64,000 bases of DNA, taken from the IMG/VR virus record IMGVR_UViG_3300021068_000001, positions 106,819-170,818 of that record; one strand, written 5' to 3'. Both the position numbers and the translations under genes were made by a program. The notes below the pieces were generated by a model. It worked only from the letters and a program-made list of their open reading frames with translations, had not been told where the DNA came from and did not search any database. Shown one piece after another: positions 23,153-34,090 of the stretch; the first letter of the stretch is position 1; each line of letters starts with the position of its first letter. The stretch comes from a virus.

Positions 23153-25504
23153 ATGGCAACTATAATAAAGATTAGAAGAACCACAGGTGCTAATGCACCC
23201 AGCGGTCTTAACCAAGGGGAATTAGCATACGTTTATGATACATCAAATGCTGACAGCGGTGCTGGCGGTAATGGTGTACGATTATTCATTGGTGACCCCA
23301 CATCAACATCCAATTCTGCAATAGAAATTGGTGGTAGATATTACACACAACTTTTAGACCACGCACACGGAACGCTAACAGCGTCTTCGGGTATAGTAGT
23401 AGATTCAAATAAAGCAATTGATGAATTGTTTATTGGAAATAGTGCTACAGTCGGTGGTACAATTAAATTTAACGAAGGCACAAATAATGGTGCCCATTTC
23501 ATAGCACTTAAATCTCCCAATAGTGTTGCGGCTAGCGTTACATTTACATTACCAGCAACTGATGGATCAGATGGTCACGTATTACAAACTGATGGATCAG
23601 GTGCATTATCATTTGCAGCTCCAGCGTCAAGTTCATTTACACTTGCTGCTGATAGTGGTTCAAGTGATACATTTACGACAGGTCAAACATTAACAATTGC
23701 TGGTGGTACTGGTATTGGTACAACTGTATCAGACAACAATATTTCAGTTGCTATAGACGCAACAGTTGCTACATTAACTGGTTCTCAAACACTAACAAAC
23801 AAAACATTAACAAGTCCAACAATCAATACTGGTACTATTAGTTTAGGTGCAAACCTAACTATGGGTGCATATAGTTTAGTTTTTGAAGGTTCAACAGCGG
23901 ATGATTTTGAAACAACATTAACAGTTACAGATCCAACTGCTGATAGAACAATTACTTTACCAAATGCAACAGACACATTAGTAGGTCTTGCAACAACAGA
24001 TACACTAACAAACAAAACATTAACAAGTGCTGTATTAAACACAGGCGTTAGTGGTTCAGCAATCAAAGATGAAGACGATTTAACTTCCAATTCTGCTACA
24101 CATTTAGCAACACAACAAAGTATTAAAGCATATGTTGACTCACAAGTCACAGCACAAGATTTAGATTTTCAAGGTGACTCTGGTGGTGCTCTTGCAATTG
24201 ATTTAGATAGTGAAACATTAACAATCGCTGGTGGTACTGGATTAGATTCAGTTGGTTCTGGAAATTCAATAACATTAAACATAGACGCAACAGTTGCTAC
24301 TCTTACAGGTTCACAAACACTAACAAACAAAACAATTGATAGTGCTAGTAATACATTAACATTAGATTTAGGTGAAGGTACTTTAACTGGTACAACTGCT
24401 GAATTTAATAGTGCATTACAAGATGGTTCTTTTACTACATTAGCAGGAACTGAAACACTAACAAACAAAACTCTTACTGCACCTAAAATTGCTGACGATG
24501 GATTTATCGCTGACGCAAGTGGTAATGAGCAAATTCTTTTCCAAACAACAGCAAGTGCTGTTAATTATTTAGAAGTTACTAACTCAGCTGCAGGCAATGG
24601 CTTTAAAGTCGGAACTGCAGGCGGTGATACAAACATTGATTTAATACTTGATCCTAAAGGTTCTGGTGTTGTTGATGTTAATTCAAGTAGAATTACAAAC
24701 GTTACTGATCCAACAGGTGCCCAAGACGCAGCTACAAAAGCTTATGTTGACGCAACTGCAAACGGATTAGATGTAAAAGATTCTGCAAAACTTGCTACAA
24801 CAGCTGCATTATCTGCTTGTACATACAATAACGGTAATGGTACTTTAACTGCTGACGCCAATGGCGCTTTATCAGTTGATGGTGTTGCCGTAGCAGTAAA
24901 TGATAGAATATTAGTTAAAAATCAAGCCTCAGCGGTACAAAATGGTCTTTACAAAGTAACAGCAACAGGTAGTGGAGGTGCGGCTTTCGTACTTACAAGA
25001 ACTCCTGACGCTGACGCAGCTTCAGAAATTACAGGCGGCGCTTTCGTATTCGTTGAATCAGGTACTGCAAATGCTGACAATGGTTATGTATTCACACACG
25101 ATGGTACTCCAACATTAGGTTCAACTAATATTACAGTTTCACAATTCTCTGGTGCTGGTCAAATTAGTGCTGGTAACGCATTAACAAAAACTGGTAACAC
25201 TTTAGATGTTGCTGTTGATGATAGTACGTTAGAGATATCAAGTGACGCTGTACAGATTAAAACAACCTATCCTGGTCAAACATCAATTACAACTTTAGGA
25301 ACTATTGCAACTGGTACTTGGAATGGTACAGCAATTGGTAATATATATGGTGGTACAGGACAAACAACATACACTACTGGTGATATGTTATATGCAAGTG
25401 GTTCAAACACTCTTGGTAAACTGGCATTAGGTGCAAGTGGTAAAATTTTACAATCAAACGGTAGTAATATAGCATATGGCGATATAGACGGCGGTACTTA
25501 CTAA
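23153..25504 (+). CDS. Tail fibre protein (783 aa)
   Basis: N-terminal MATIIKIRRTTGANAPSGL with QGELAYVYDT is the attachment-type start found in marine phage fibres. The body consists of degenerate repeats: four TLTNKT(L/I) turns, one DEDxxxSNSATHLATQQSIKAYVD-like block, and IAGGTGIxT beta-helix turns. Residues about 530-680 are a distinct domain (ATKAYVDATANGLDVKDSAK through TRTPDADAASEITGG) without the repeat, similar to the neck-to-shaft segment of long fibres. GGGAG precedes the ATG. Role: host recognition or fibre shaft. Confidence 0.85.
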   Translation: MATIIKIRRTTGANAPSGLNQGELAYVYDTSNADSGAGGNGVRLFIGDPTSTSNSAIEIGGRYYTQLLDHAHGTLTASSGIVVDSNKAIDELFIGNSATVGGTIKFNEGTNNGAHFIALKSPNSVAASVTFTLPATDGSDGHVLQTDGSGALSFAAPASSSFTLAADSGSSDTFTTGQTLTIAGGTGIGTTVSDNNISVAIDATVATLTGSQTLTNKTLTSPTINTGTISLGANLTMGAYSLVFEGSTADDFETTLTVTDPTADRTITLPNATDTLVGLATTDTLTNKTLTSAVLNTGVSGSAIKDEDDLTSNSATHLATQQSIKAYVDSQVTAQDLDFQGDSGGALAIDLDSETLTIAGGTGLDSVGSGNSITLNIDATVATLTGSQTLTNKTIDSASNTLTLDLGEGTLTGTTAEFNSALQDGSFTTLAGTETLTNKTLTAPKIADDGFIADASGNEQILFQTTASAVNYLEVTNSAAGNGFKVGTAGGDTNIDLILDPKGSGVVDVNSSRITNVTDPTGAQDAATKAYVDATANGLDVKDSAKLATTAALSACTYNNGNGTLTADANGALSVDGVAVAVNDRILVKNQASAVQNGLYKVTATGSGGAAFVLTRTPDADAASEITGGAFVFVESGTANADNGYVFTHDGTPTLGSTNITVSQFSGAGQISAGNALTKTGNTLDVAVDDSTLEISSDAVQIKTTYPGQTSITTLGTIATGTWNGTAIGNIYGGTGQTTYTTGDMLYASGSNTLGKLALGASGKILQSNGSNIAYGDIDGGTY

Positions 25505-25541
25505 TCGTCAAATTAATTAATAAGTTAATGGATTTATAGAG

Positions 25542-25991
25542 ATGGCGACAGTTATTAAATTAAAAACAGGAACATCAGCTCCTACAACAAGTGATATAAC
25601 ATCACGTGAGGTAGCAATTGATACTTCCGCACAAAAATTTTATATTAATGATAGTGGGACTATTAAAGAAATAGGTGGTGCAACTACCTCTACTTTAACT
25701 ACTTTATCAGACGTATCTGTTACAGGTATTCAAGCAACACAACATTTACATTATGATGGTTCTGAATGGGTAAATGATTACGATTTTAATATCGGTAAAA
25801 GAATTCCATTTACCAAAGCAGACACTACAGCAACAACAATCGCTCTTGTAAATAACAAAGATATGACAACAATAAATGGATTTTTAGACCATACGGTTTC
25901 TCAATCATATTATCTTCCATTTACATTAGCAGCTGGTTCAGCAGTAACAACAATAAGACCAGGGCATATGCCTACATTGGAAGGAATTTAA
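25542..25991 (+). CDS. Short fibre-type protein with attachment-like N-terminus
   Basis: 149 residues. MATVIKLKTGTSAPTTSDITSREVAIDT followed by FYINDSGTIKEIGG is the same kind of N-terminal module as the large fibres, but the repeated shaft is missing. The C-terminal 60 residues (DMTTINGFLDHTVSQSYYLPF) form a separate domain. It ends 5 bases before the giant fibre, so the two are co-translated and may assemble together. No strong ribosome site is seen. Confidence 0.65.
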   Translation: MATVIKLKTGTSAPTTSDITSREVAIDTSAQKFYINDSGTIKEIGGATTSTLTTLSDVSVTGIQATQHLHYDGSEWVNDYDFNIGKRIPFTKADTTATTIALVNNKDMTTINGFLDHTVSQSYYLPFTLAAGSAVTTIRPGHMPTLEGI

Positions 25992-25996
25992 TTTAA

Positions 25997-28900
25997 ATGG
26001 CAAGTAAAACACCCATAAGAGCCACACTCTCTGGATCAACTGTAACAGGATTAGCTGAATTTCAATCAGGAGATTTTATACCTTTATCTGCTGGTGGTAT
26101 TGGCGCTTCTTTATCAATTGGTTCTGCAGGACAAGTATTAAAAGTAAACACTGGTGCTAGTGCTTTAGAATTTGGTAGTGTAGAAGCCATCGTAAATATA
26201 GACGGTGCAACAGATTTAGAAAGTGCTACATTAGCAGTAGGCGATAAGATATTATTATCTGATGGTGGTACTGAAGGTAGAGTATTACTATCTCAACTAG
26301 ATACTTTATTTTCTGGTACATCAAAAACTCTTACAAACAAAACTATCAATAGTAATGCAAATACTTTACATATTGATTTAGATGATTTAGGTACATTTAC
26401 AGGTACACTTGCAGAATTTAACGCAGGATTACAAGGAGATAGTTTTGTTTCTTTAACAGGAAGTGAAACACTTACAAATAAAACTTTAACAACACCAACT
26501 TTAACAAGTCCTGTTTTAAACACAGGCGTTAGTGGTTCGGCAGTTAAAGATGAAGATAATATGGCAAGTGACTCTGCTACTCACTTGGCAACACAACAAA
26601 GTATTAAAAAATATGTTGATGATTCAATATTAACAAAAGATAATACAGACGAAATTACTGAAGGTTCTACAAACCTTTATTATACAAACGCAAGAGCAGA
26701 CGCTAGAATTACAAATGCTCTTAAAGATGAAGACAATATGGCGTCTGATAGTGCTACTCACGTACCATCGCAACAATCAGTTAAGGCATATGTTGACGCT
26801 ACTGTTACAGCAGAAGATTTAGATATTACAACTGATAGTGGTACAATTGCAATTGATTTAGATTCAGAAACATTAACAGTTACAGGCGGTACTGGATTAG
26901 ATTCAAGTGCAACTGGTAATGCTGTCACACTTGCTATTGATAGTACGGTTACAACATTAACAGGTTCACAAACATTAACAAACAAAACTTTAACAAGTGC
27001 TGTATTAAATACAGGAGTTTCAGGAAGTGCTATATTAGATGAAGATAATATGGCGACTAATTCTGCTACTCAATTAGCAACACAACAAAGTATTAAAGCA
27101 TATGTTGACGCATTATCACAAGCGTTTACTATTGCTGCTGATAGTGGTTCAAACGATACAGTAACCGTTGGTACAGATACTTTAACATTCGCTGGTGGTA
27201 CAGGTATTGATACAACTGTTTCTAACAATCAGATTTCAAGTGCTATAGACGCAACAGTTGCTACATTAGCAGGTTCACAAACATTAACGAATAAAACTTT
27301 AACAACTCCTGTAATCGCTGAAATAGACGCAACTGGCAACTTTGATATTGACGCTGTTGCTAATGTTAATATAGACTCTGGTAGTAATATTATATCATTT
27401 AGTACAGGTGGTACAGGATTCTTACAACTTCAGAACGATTCAGGAAGTACATGGATTAGAAATACTGGACAAGACAATGATATAAAATTTGTAGGTAATG
27501 ATGGTGGAGGAACCATTACAGCTTTAACTATAGATATGTCAGACGGTGGTCACGCAATATTTAATAATGACATTACCGTACCACTTAATATCTATACTGA
27601 CGGAAATCTTAATGTAAGAGTAGATAATAAGAAAATAAGAATTGGTGCAGGTGAAGATTTACAACTTTACCACGATGGAACAAATTCATATATTACAAAT
27701 GACCAAGGTGCTTTAAAAATTGCAACAGAAACTTCTGGTATTGCAATTACATTAGGACATGGAACTTCAGAAGTTACAGTTGCTGATAATTTAACAGTTG
27801 GTGGCAATACTACCATTACAGGAAATTTAAATGTAAATGGTACAACTACAACACTTGCTACAACTAACTCAATAATAGCAGATACACTTATAGAATTAGG
27901 TAATGGAGTATCAGGTACTCCTGGTAATGATTCTGGTATCGTAATTGAGAGAGGTGATTTAAATAACGCATTTATAGGATTTGATGAGAGTGCTGACAAA
28001 TTTATCGTTGGTACTGGAACATTTACTGGTGCAAGTACAGGAAATTTAACAATTACAACTGGCACATTGGTTGCAAACGTTGAAGGTAATGTAACTGGTA
28101 ACGTAACAGGAAATGCTGACACAGCAACTGCATTAGCAAATGCTAGAACAATTGGTGGAGTATCATTTGATGGTAGTGCCAATATTAGTTTACCTGGTGT
28201 TAATAGTGCAGGTAATCAGAATACAACAGGATCAGCTGCAACTCTAACAACTGCTAGAACAATTGGTGGAGTATCATTTGATGGTAGTGCAGCTATTAAT
28301 TTACCTGGTGTTAATGCCTCAGGTTCACAAGACACATCTGGTAACGCTGCTACGGCAACTAAACTAGCAACTGCTAGAGCAATTGCTGGTCAAAATTTTG
28401 ATGGTACTGCAGCTATAACAATTGCGTCAACTGATTTATCTAATACAGCTGCAATCACATTATTAACTGCAAGTCAAACTTTAACTAATAAAACATTAAC
28501 AAGTCCTGTTTTAAATACAGGTGTTTCTGGTAGTGCTATATTAGATGAAGACGCTATGGGTTCAAATAGTGCAACCCAATTAGCAACACAACAATCCATT
28601 AAAGCATATGTTGACGCTAAAGTTACAGCTGAAGATTTAGACATAACTACAGATTCTGGAACAATCGCAATAGATTTAGATAGTGAAACTTTAACAGTTA
28701 CAGGCGGTACTGGATTAGATTCAAGTGCTACAGGCAATGCTGTTACACTTGCTATTGATAGTACAGTTGCAACTTTAACAGGTTCTCAAACCCTTACGAA
28801 TAAAACTTTAACTGCTCCAGTTATTGCTACAATTTCAAATACTGGAACATTAACTTTACCTACTTCTACAGATACACTAGTTGGTAGAGCTACAACAGAT

Positions 28901-31900
28901 ACTTTAACAAATAAAACTTTAACAGCACCAAATCTTTCAGGTGTACAAATAACAGACGGCTCACTTGTATTTGAAGGTGCAACCGATGACGCTTACGAAA
29001 CTACTTTTGCAATTACAGACCCAACAGCAGATAGAACAATTACATTCCAAAATGGTACAGGTACCGTTGCTTTCTTAACAGATGTAACTGGTGGTTCTAC
29101 TCCTGGTGCTTTCACAACTATTACACTTAATAACAATATTACTTTTGAAGGCGATACGGCTAACGATTTTGAAACAACTTTAGCAGTTGTTGATCCTACA
29201 GCAGATAGAACAGTTAGTATTCCAGACGCTACAGGTACAGTATCATTAATTGCACATACAGAAACGTTAACAAATAAAACAATTGATTTAGGAAACAATA
29301 CTTTAACTGGTTCTTTAGCAGAATTTAATACTGCTTTACAAGGGGATAGTTTTGTTTCTTTAACTGGTTCTGAAACACTTACGAATAAAACAATAACAAG
29401 TGCTACTCTAACAAACCCTACTATTGCTCAAATACTCGCAACAACATTTACGTTAAATGCAAGTGCCGACATTACATTAGACGCTGGTGGCCAAGATATT
29501 ATTTTATCAGATGATGATACTATTGTTGGTACTATTAGTATGGGTAATTCTGATCTAGCAATTAGATCCAGGGTTTCAGATAAAGATTTAATATTTAAAG
29601 GTAGTGATGGTGGTTCCGAAATCACAGCATTAACTTTAGATATGTCAGACGCTGGTGCAGCTATATTTAATCACAATGTAACTGTAGGAAATAATTTAGT
29701 AGTTTCAGGTAACTTAACTGTTTCTGGTGATACAACAACTGTTAATACTTCAACATTATCCGTAGAAGATCCATTAATTATAATGGCGTCTGGTAATAAT
29801 GCGGCTGACGCTGTTGATATTGGTTTATATGGATTATATGACACAAGTGGTTCACAAGATTTATATTCAGGACTGTTTAGGGATGCTTCAGATACTAAAT
29901 GGAAATTATTTAAAGACCTTCAGGCAGCGCCAACTACTACTGTTAATACAAGTGGTACTGGTTATGCAACTGGAACATTAGTTGCTAATTTAGAAGGAAA
30001 TGTAACTGGTAATGTTACAGGTAATACATCTGGAACAGCTGCTACGGTTACGACCGCAGCTCAACCTGCAATTACTTCAGTAGGAACTTTAACTACTTTA
30101 CAAGTTGATAATCTTAACATTAATGGCAATACAATATCATCTACAGCAGGTACTGATTTAAATATTACACCATTAACAGGACAACAAATTGTATTAGACG
30201 GAACAATAATAGTTGACGCTGGTGTAGTTACTGGAGCAACAAGTATTACATCAACTGCATTGGTTGGTGCTTTAACAGGAAACGCTTCTACAGCAACTGC
30301 ATTAGAAACTGCTAGAACAATCGCTGGAGTATCTTTTGATGGTACTGCTAATATTGCGATTGCGTCAACAAATTTATCTGATACTGCTTCAATTGCATTA
30401 TTAACAGCTTCACAAACTTTAACTAATAAGACATTAACAGCACCAACAATTAACGCAGCTACCGTAACAGGCGCTGTAACATTTGCTGGCGATGTAAACT
30501 TTGACTCTGGTACTTTATTTGTAGATGAAAGCGCAGATAAAGTTGGGATTGGAACGACTACGCCTGCGAGATCATTAGAAATTTCACAATCAATTCCAGT
30601 AATCAGAATAACAGATACGGACGCTGCCGCTGGATATATGGAAATGGCAGGTGCAGGTGCTGAATTTAAATTTGATTTAGATAAAGATAACGCTTTAGAT
30701 AATTCAATATTAACTTTTAGAGTTGATGGTAATTATGTAATGAAATTTAGAGATGGTGCGTCTGAATTTGCTGATGGTAGTGCTGCTTTTCCAAGTATTA
30801 CTAACATCGGAGATGTAAACACAGGATTATACTTTAGTGCTGCTGATACAATGGCTTTTTCAGCTGGTGGTACTTCACAATTTACAATGGCAGATGGAGT
30901 TATAGCTCCTGTTACAGATAGTGATGTTGATCTAGGTACAAACTCTTTACGTTTCAAAAATGCTTATATAGATAGTATCACAGGTGCTCTTACAGGTAAC
31001 GCTTCTACAGCAACTACACTTGCAACTGCTAGAACAATTGCAGGTCAAAGTTTTGATGGTTCAGCAAACATAACTATTGCTTCAACAGATTTATCAGACA
31101 CAGCAAGTATTGCTTTATTAACATCAACACAGACTTTAACTAATAAAACTTTAACAACACCTACTATTGCTCAAATTAATGCAACTAACTTTTTACTAGA
31201 CGCTTCAAATAATATTGATATAGACGCTGGTGGTGGAGATGTAACATTTAAAAAAGGTGGTACTGCTTGGGGACTATTCAAAGAATCAAGTGGTGACGCT
31301 GTATTTGAAGTTAAGACTAACAACAAAGATATGGTCTTCAAAGGTGAAGATGATGGTTCATCTATCACAATGCTTACACTTGATGGTTCAGACGGTGGTA
31401 CTGCTATATTCAATAAAGATATAAAACTTGGTGATAGTAAAAACATTGAGTTTGGTGCAAGTGGCGATTTAAGATTATACCACGATGGTTCAAATTCGTA
31501 TATAGATGACGTAGGAACAGGTGCTATTGTCGTTAGAGGTTCAGCAATTAATATACAATCAGATAGTTTAAATCTTAAAAACTATGCAGGCGATGAATCA
31601 TATCTAGTAGGTACAGCAGATGGTGCTGTAGAAATCAGATACGATAATAGTAAGAAATTTGAAACAACATCTTCAGGTGTAACAATAACAGGTGCGGCTG
31701 TCGCTACTGGATTTACTGGTGCTCTTACAGGAAACGCTTCCACAGCAACTGCATTAGAAACTGCTAGAACAATTGCAGGTGTATCATTTGATGGTAGTGC
31801 AAATATTGCTATTGCGTCAACTGATTTATCTAACACATCAAATATTACTTTAAATGACGCTTCGCAAACTTTAACGAATAAAACATTAACTACTCCTACT

Positions 31901-33346
31901 ATTACAGAAATAGATAGTGGTTCTACAATTACATTAGACGCTACAACAGATATTAATTTAGACGCTGATAGTGGGTATGTTTATCTTAAAGACGCAGCTA
32001 CAGCTGTTGGACTTTTTAAGTTAACTGGATCAGATTTCTATGCCAAATCTGTTGTACAAGATAAAGATATAATATTCCAAGGAAATGATGGTGGTTCAAC
32101 TATCACAGCATTAACTTTAGATATGTCAGACGCTGGTTCTGCTATATTTAATCACAATGCAACTATAGGAAATAATTTAGTAGTTACAGGTGACTTAACA
32201 GTAAATGGTACAACTACAACTGTTGCAACTACAAATACAACTGTAGCAGACTCACTATTAGAATTAGGAAATGGTACTTCAGGTACTCCTTCCAATGACG
32301 CTGGTTTAGTAATAGAAAGAGGCGATTCAAATAACGCATTTATAGGATTTGACGAGTCGGCAGATAAGTTCATTGTTGGTACAGGAACATTTACTGGTGC
32401 TTCAACAGGCAATCTAACAATTACAACTGGAACATTAGTTGCTAATTTAGAAGGAAATGTAACTGGTAACGTAACAGGTAATACATCTGGTACTGCTGCT
32501 ACAGTTACAACTGCAGCTCAACCTGCAATTACTTCAGTAGGAACTTTAACAGCTCTTTCAGTTGACAATATAACTATAAACGGCAATGATATTTCCTCTA
32601 CAGCAGGAACAGATTTAACAATAACTCCATTAACAGGACAACAAATTGTACTTGATGGTACAATCGTAATTGACGCAGGTGTAGTTACAGGTGCAACAAG
32701 TATTACAAGTACTGCATTTGTTGGCGCCTTAACAGGAAATGCTAGTACAGCAACATTAGCTTCTTCAGCAACTGCATTAGCAAATGCTAGAACAATCGCT
32801 GGTCAAAGTTTTGATGGTACTGGTAACATAACAATTGCTTCAACAGATTTATCTGATACTTCTGCTGTTTCATTATTGACTGCAAGTCAAACATTAACAA
32901 ATAAAACATTAACAAGTCCTGTAATCAACACAGGTGTTTCTGGTTCTGCTATTGCTGATGAAGACAATATGTCTTCTGATTCGGCAACGAAATTAGCAAC
33001 ACAACAAAGTATTAAAGCATATGTAGATGGACTAGCTTTATCATTAATTGATGAAGACAATATGTCAAGTGATAGTGCTACACGTCCACCTTCTCAACAA
33101 TCAGTTAAGGCTTATGTGGATGATAATGTTTCAAGTGTTTCAGCTTCAAGTACAACTACATTTACTAATAAAACAATATCAGGTTCATCAAACACAATCA
33201 CAGGATTAAACGCTGCCAGTATGGGTGGCGGAAGTGTTTCAAACACAGAATTTGACTTTTTAAATGGGGTCACAAGTGCAATTCAAACACAATTAGATAA
33301 TAAATCAACGAAAGGTTTTGCTATTGCGATGGCAATTGCATTATAA
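25997..33346 (+). CDS. Giant tail fibre protein (2449 aa)
   Basis: The largest gene in the window. By hand count it has fourteen (S/T)xTxTNKT turns and six DEDxMxSxSATxxxxQQSxKAYVD-like blocks, with ARTIAGxSFDGxANIxIAS and GNVTGNxxGTAATVTTAAQP turns between them. GTKAGDF-type N-terminus is replaced by MASKTPIRATLSGSTVTGL. Several blocks recur: about 27953-28045 with 32320-32410, and 29790-29960 with 36340-36500 in another gene. The end, FDFLNGVTSAIQTQLDNKS then GFAIAMAIAL, is a typical fibre C-terminus. Probably a trimeric shaft with a receptor tip. Long antisense open frames here are shadows of the repeat. Confidence 0.88.
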   Translation: MASKTPIRATLSGSTVTGLAEFQSGDFIPLSAGGIGASLSIGSAGQVLKVNTGASALEFGSVEAIVNIDGATDLESATLAVGDKILLSDGGTEGRVLLSQLDTLFSGTSKTLTNKTINSNANTLHIDLDDLGTFTGTLAEFNAGLQGDSFVSLTGSETLTNKTLTTPTLTSPVLNTGVSGSAVKDEDNMASDSATHLATQQSIKKYVDDSILTKDNTDEITEGSTNLYYTNARADARITNALKDEDNMASDSATHVPSQQSVKAYVDATVTAEDLDITTDSGTIAIDLDSETLTVTGGTGLDSSATGNAVTLAIDSTVTTLTGSQTLTNKTLTSAVLNTGVSGSAILDEDNMATNSATQLATQQSIKAYVDALSQAFTIAADSGSNDTVTVGTDTLTFAGGTGIDTTVSNNQISSAIDATVATLAGSQTLTNKTLTTPVIAEIDATGNFDIDAVANVNIDSGSNIISFSTGGTGFLQLQNDSGSTWIRNTGQDNDIKFVGNDGGGTITALTIDMSDGGHAIFNNDITVPLNIYTDGNLNVRVDNKKIRIGAGEDLQLYHDGTNSYITNDQGALKIATETSGIAITLGHGTSEVTVADNLTVGGNTTITGNLNVNGTTTTLATTNSIIADTLIELGNGVSGTPGNDSGIVIERGDLNNAFIGFDESADKFIVGTGTFTGASTGNLTITTGTLVANVEGNVTGNVTGNADTATALANARTIGGVSFDGSANISLPGVNSAGNQNTTGSAATLTTARTIGGVSFDGSAAINLPGVNASGSQDTSGNAATATKLATARAIAGQNFDGTAAITIASTDLSNTAAITLLTASQTLTNKTLTSPVLNTGVSGSAILDEDAMGSNSATQLATQQSIKAYVDAKVTAEDLDITTDSGTIAIDLDSETLTVTGGTGLDSSATGNAVTLAIDSTVATLTGSQTLTNKTLTAPVIATISNTGTLTLPTSTDTLVGRATTDTLTNKTLTAPNLSGVQITDGSLVFEGATDDAYETTFAITDPTADRTITFQNGTGTVAFLTDVTGGSTPGAFTTITLNNNITFEGDTANDFETTLAVVDPTADRTVSIPDATGTVSLIAHTETLTNKTIDLGNNTLTGSLAEFNTALQGDSFVSLTGSETLTNKTITSATLTNPTIAQILATTFTLNASADITLDAGGQDIILSDDDTIVGTISMGNSDLAIRSRVSDKDLIFKGSDGGSEITALTLDMSDAGAAIFNHNVTVGNNLVVSGNLTVSGDTTTVNTSTLSVEDPLIIMASGNNAADAVDIGLYGLYDTSGSQDLYSGLFRDASDTKWKLFKDLQAAPTTTVNTSGTGYATGTLVANLEGNVTGNVTGNTSGTAATVTTAAQPAITSVGTLTTLQVDNLNINGNTISSTAGTDLNITPLTGQQIVLDGTIIVDAGVVTGATSITSTALVGALTGNASTATALETARTIAGVSFDGTANIAIASTNLSDTASIALLTASQTLTNKTLTAPTINAATVTGAVTFAGDVNFDSGTLFVDESADKVGIGTTTPARSLEISQSIPVIRITDTDAAAGYMEMAGAGAEFKFDLDKDNALDNSILTFRVDGNYVMKFRDGASEFADGSAAFPSITNIGDVNTGLYFSAADTMAFSAGGTSQFTMADGVIAPVTDSDVDLGTNSLRFKNAYIDSITGALTGNASTATTLATARTIAGQSFDGSANITIASTDLSDTASIALLTSTQTLTNKTLTTPTIAQINATNFLLDASNNIDIDAGGGDVTFKKGGTAWGLFKESSGDAVFEVKTNNKDMVFKGEDDGSSITMLTLDGSDGGTAIFNKDIKLGDSKNIEFGASGDLRLYHDGSNSYIDDVGTGAIVVRGSAINIQSDSLNLKNYAGDESYLVGTADGAVEIRYDNSKKFETTSSGVTITGAAVATGFTGALTGNASTATALETARTIAGVSFDGSANIAIASTDLSNTSNITLNDASQTLTNKTLTTPTITEIDSGSTITLDATTDINLDADSGYVYLKDAATAVGLFKLTGSDFYAKSVVQDKDIIFQGNDGGSTITALTLDMSDAGSAIFNHNATIGNNLVVTGDLTVNGTTTTVATTNTTVADSLLELGNGTSGTPSNDAGLVIERGDSNNAFIGFDESADKFIVGTGTFTGASTGNLTITTGTLVANLEGNVTGNVTGNTSGTAATVTTAAQPAITSVGTLTALSVDNITINGNDISSTAGTDLTITPLTGQQIVLDGTIVIDAGVVTGATSITSTAFVGALTGNASTATLASSATALANARTIAGQSFDGTGNITIASTDLSDTSAVSLLTASQTLTNKTLTSPVINTGVSGSAIADEDNMSSDSATKLATQQSIKAYVDGLALSLIDEDNMSSDSATRPPSQQSVKAYVDDNVSSVSASSTTTFTNKTISGSSNTITGLNAASMGGGSVSNTEFDFLNGVTSAIQTQLDNKSTKGFAIAMAIAL
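27640..27840 (+). repeat. Fibre block shared with the 883-residue fibre
   Basis: Encodes YHDGTNSYIT...GALKIATETSG...ITLGHGTSEVTVADNLTV; nearly the same residues are encoded at about 34440-34600. Boundaries are approximate, judged by eye from the translations. Confidence 0.7.
29790..29990 (+). repeat. Fibre block shared with the 883-residue fibre
   Basis: Encodes NNAADAVDIGLYGLYDTSG, then SQDLY, FRDA, W-K-x-FKD and APTTTVNTSGTGYA. The same block occurs at about 36340-36530. Boundaries are approximate. Confidence 0.7.
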
Positions 33347-33357
33347 ATATATAAATA
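33342..33357 (+). promoter_or_regulatory. Two overlapping late promoter motifs
   Basis: TATAAATATATAAATA contains two TATAAATA octamers (33342-33349 and 33350-33357). The first overlaps the stop of the giant fibre. The next ATG is at 33371. Confidence 0.6.
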
Positions 33358-33370
33358 AGAGAGATATAAT

Positions 33371-33697
33371 ATGGCACAAAATTTTAGAAGATATATAGCA
33401 AGAAACGTTGGGACGTCTGCTTCAACACTTTTTACTGCTAACAGTTACGATACTGTTATAGGTATCGCTTTGGCGAATACAACGTCAAGTGAAATTAAAG
33501 TAGATGTTTATATTAATGATGGATCAAATGACTATTATCTTATAAAAAATGCACCTATTCAAACTGGTGGGGCTTTACAAATTATAGACGGAGGAGCAAA
33601 ATACGTAGTACATTCTGCTGACGTATTAAAAGTAGTATCTGATACTGCTAGTTCTTGTGATGTAGTTGTAAGTACAGTAGATGATATATCAAGTTAG
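33371..33697 (+). CDS. Small virion protein, beta-rich
   Basis: 108 residues. MAQNFRRYIARNVGTSASTLF, then VIGIALANTTSSEIKVDVYIND, IKNAPIQTGGALQIIDGG and DVLKVVSDTASSCDVVVST resemble small structural proteins near tail fibres in marine myoviruses (recall). Doubled late motif upstream and GAGAGATATAAT before the ATG. Probably a fibre cap, hinge or decoration subunit. Confidence 0.65.
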   Translation: MAQNFRRYIARNVGTSASTLFTANSYDTVIGIALANTTSSEIKVDVYINDGSNDYYLIKNAPIQTGGALQIIDGGAKYVVHSADVLKVVSDTASSCDVVVSTVDDISS

Positions 33698-33704
33698 GAA
33701 ATAA

Positions 33705-33983
33705 ATGGCTTACATAGGAAATAACGTTACACAAACTGCTGTTGATACAACAGATCAAAGATTTGACGAATTTAAGGCAACATCAATTGACGCTTCTGCT
33801 GTACAGACGATATTTTTAGGCGGAGATGAAACGGCAGTAAGTGGTTCTCCAGAAGACGCTTTCGGCGTTTCTTTGAATAATGTAAGTGCTGATTGTAATC
33901 ACAAAACATATAGAAGAATTGATATGGGTAATGTAGTTGCCGTAGTAGGCGTAGTTGACTTTGGTTATGTAGCAAGTTCATAA
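33705..33983 (+). CDS. Small fibre-associated protein
   Basis: 92 residues starting MAYIGNNVTQTAVDTTDQRFDE (in the style of fibre attachment modules) and ending in a beta strand VVAVVGVVDFGYVASS. AGGAAAT precedes the ATG, 7 bases after the previous stop. No family recognised; location suggests a virion role. Confidence 0.55.
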   Translation: MAYIGNNVTQTAVDTTDQRFDEFKATSIDASAVQTIFLGGDETAVSGSPEDAFGVSLNNVSADCNHKTYRRIDMGNVVAVVGVVDFGYVASS

Positions 33984-34045
33984 TATTATGAATTTTAGGA
34001 AAATAAAGTAACGTAAAAAAAAAGGGAGTTCAAATAACTAAATAT

Positions 34046-34053
34046 TATAAATA
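34046..34053 (+). promoter_or_regulatory. Late promoter motif TATAAATA
   Basis: Exact octamer 37 bases before the ATG of the 883-residue fibre; GGGAG ribosome site lies between them. Confidence 0.6.
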
Positions 34054-34090
34054 ATAGAAGTTAGTTTGTTACAAAAGGGAGAGAACAACA

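Noticed and set aside
26290-32420. Several antisense open frames of 65-171 codons opposite the giant fibre.
   Set aside because: They mirror the Thr/Ser/Asn repeat on the other strand, have no consistent ribosome sites and repeat with the fibre motif.
26000-33300. A CRISPR or tandem DNA repeat array in the fibre region.
   Set aside because: The repetition is at protein level with variable spacing and continuous reading frame; no uniform repeats and spacers.
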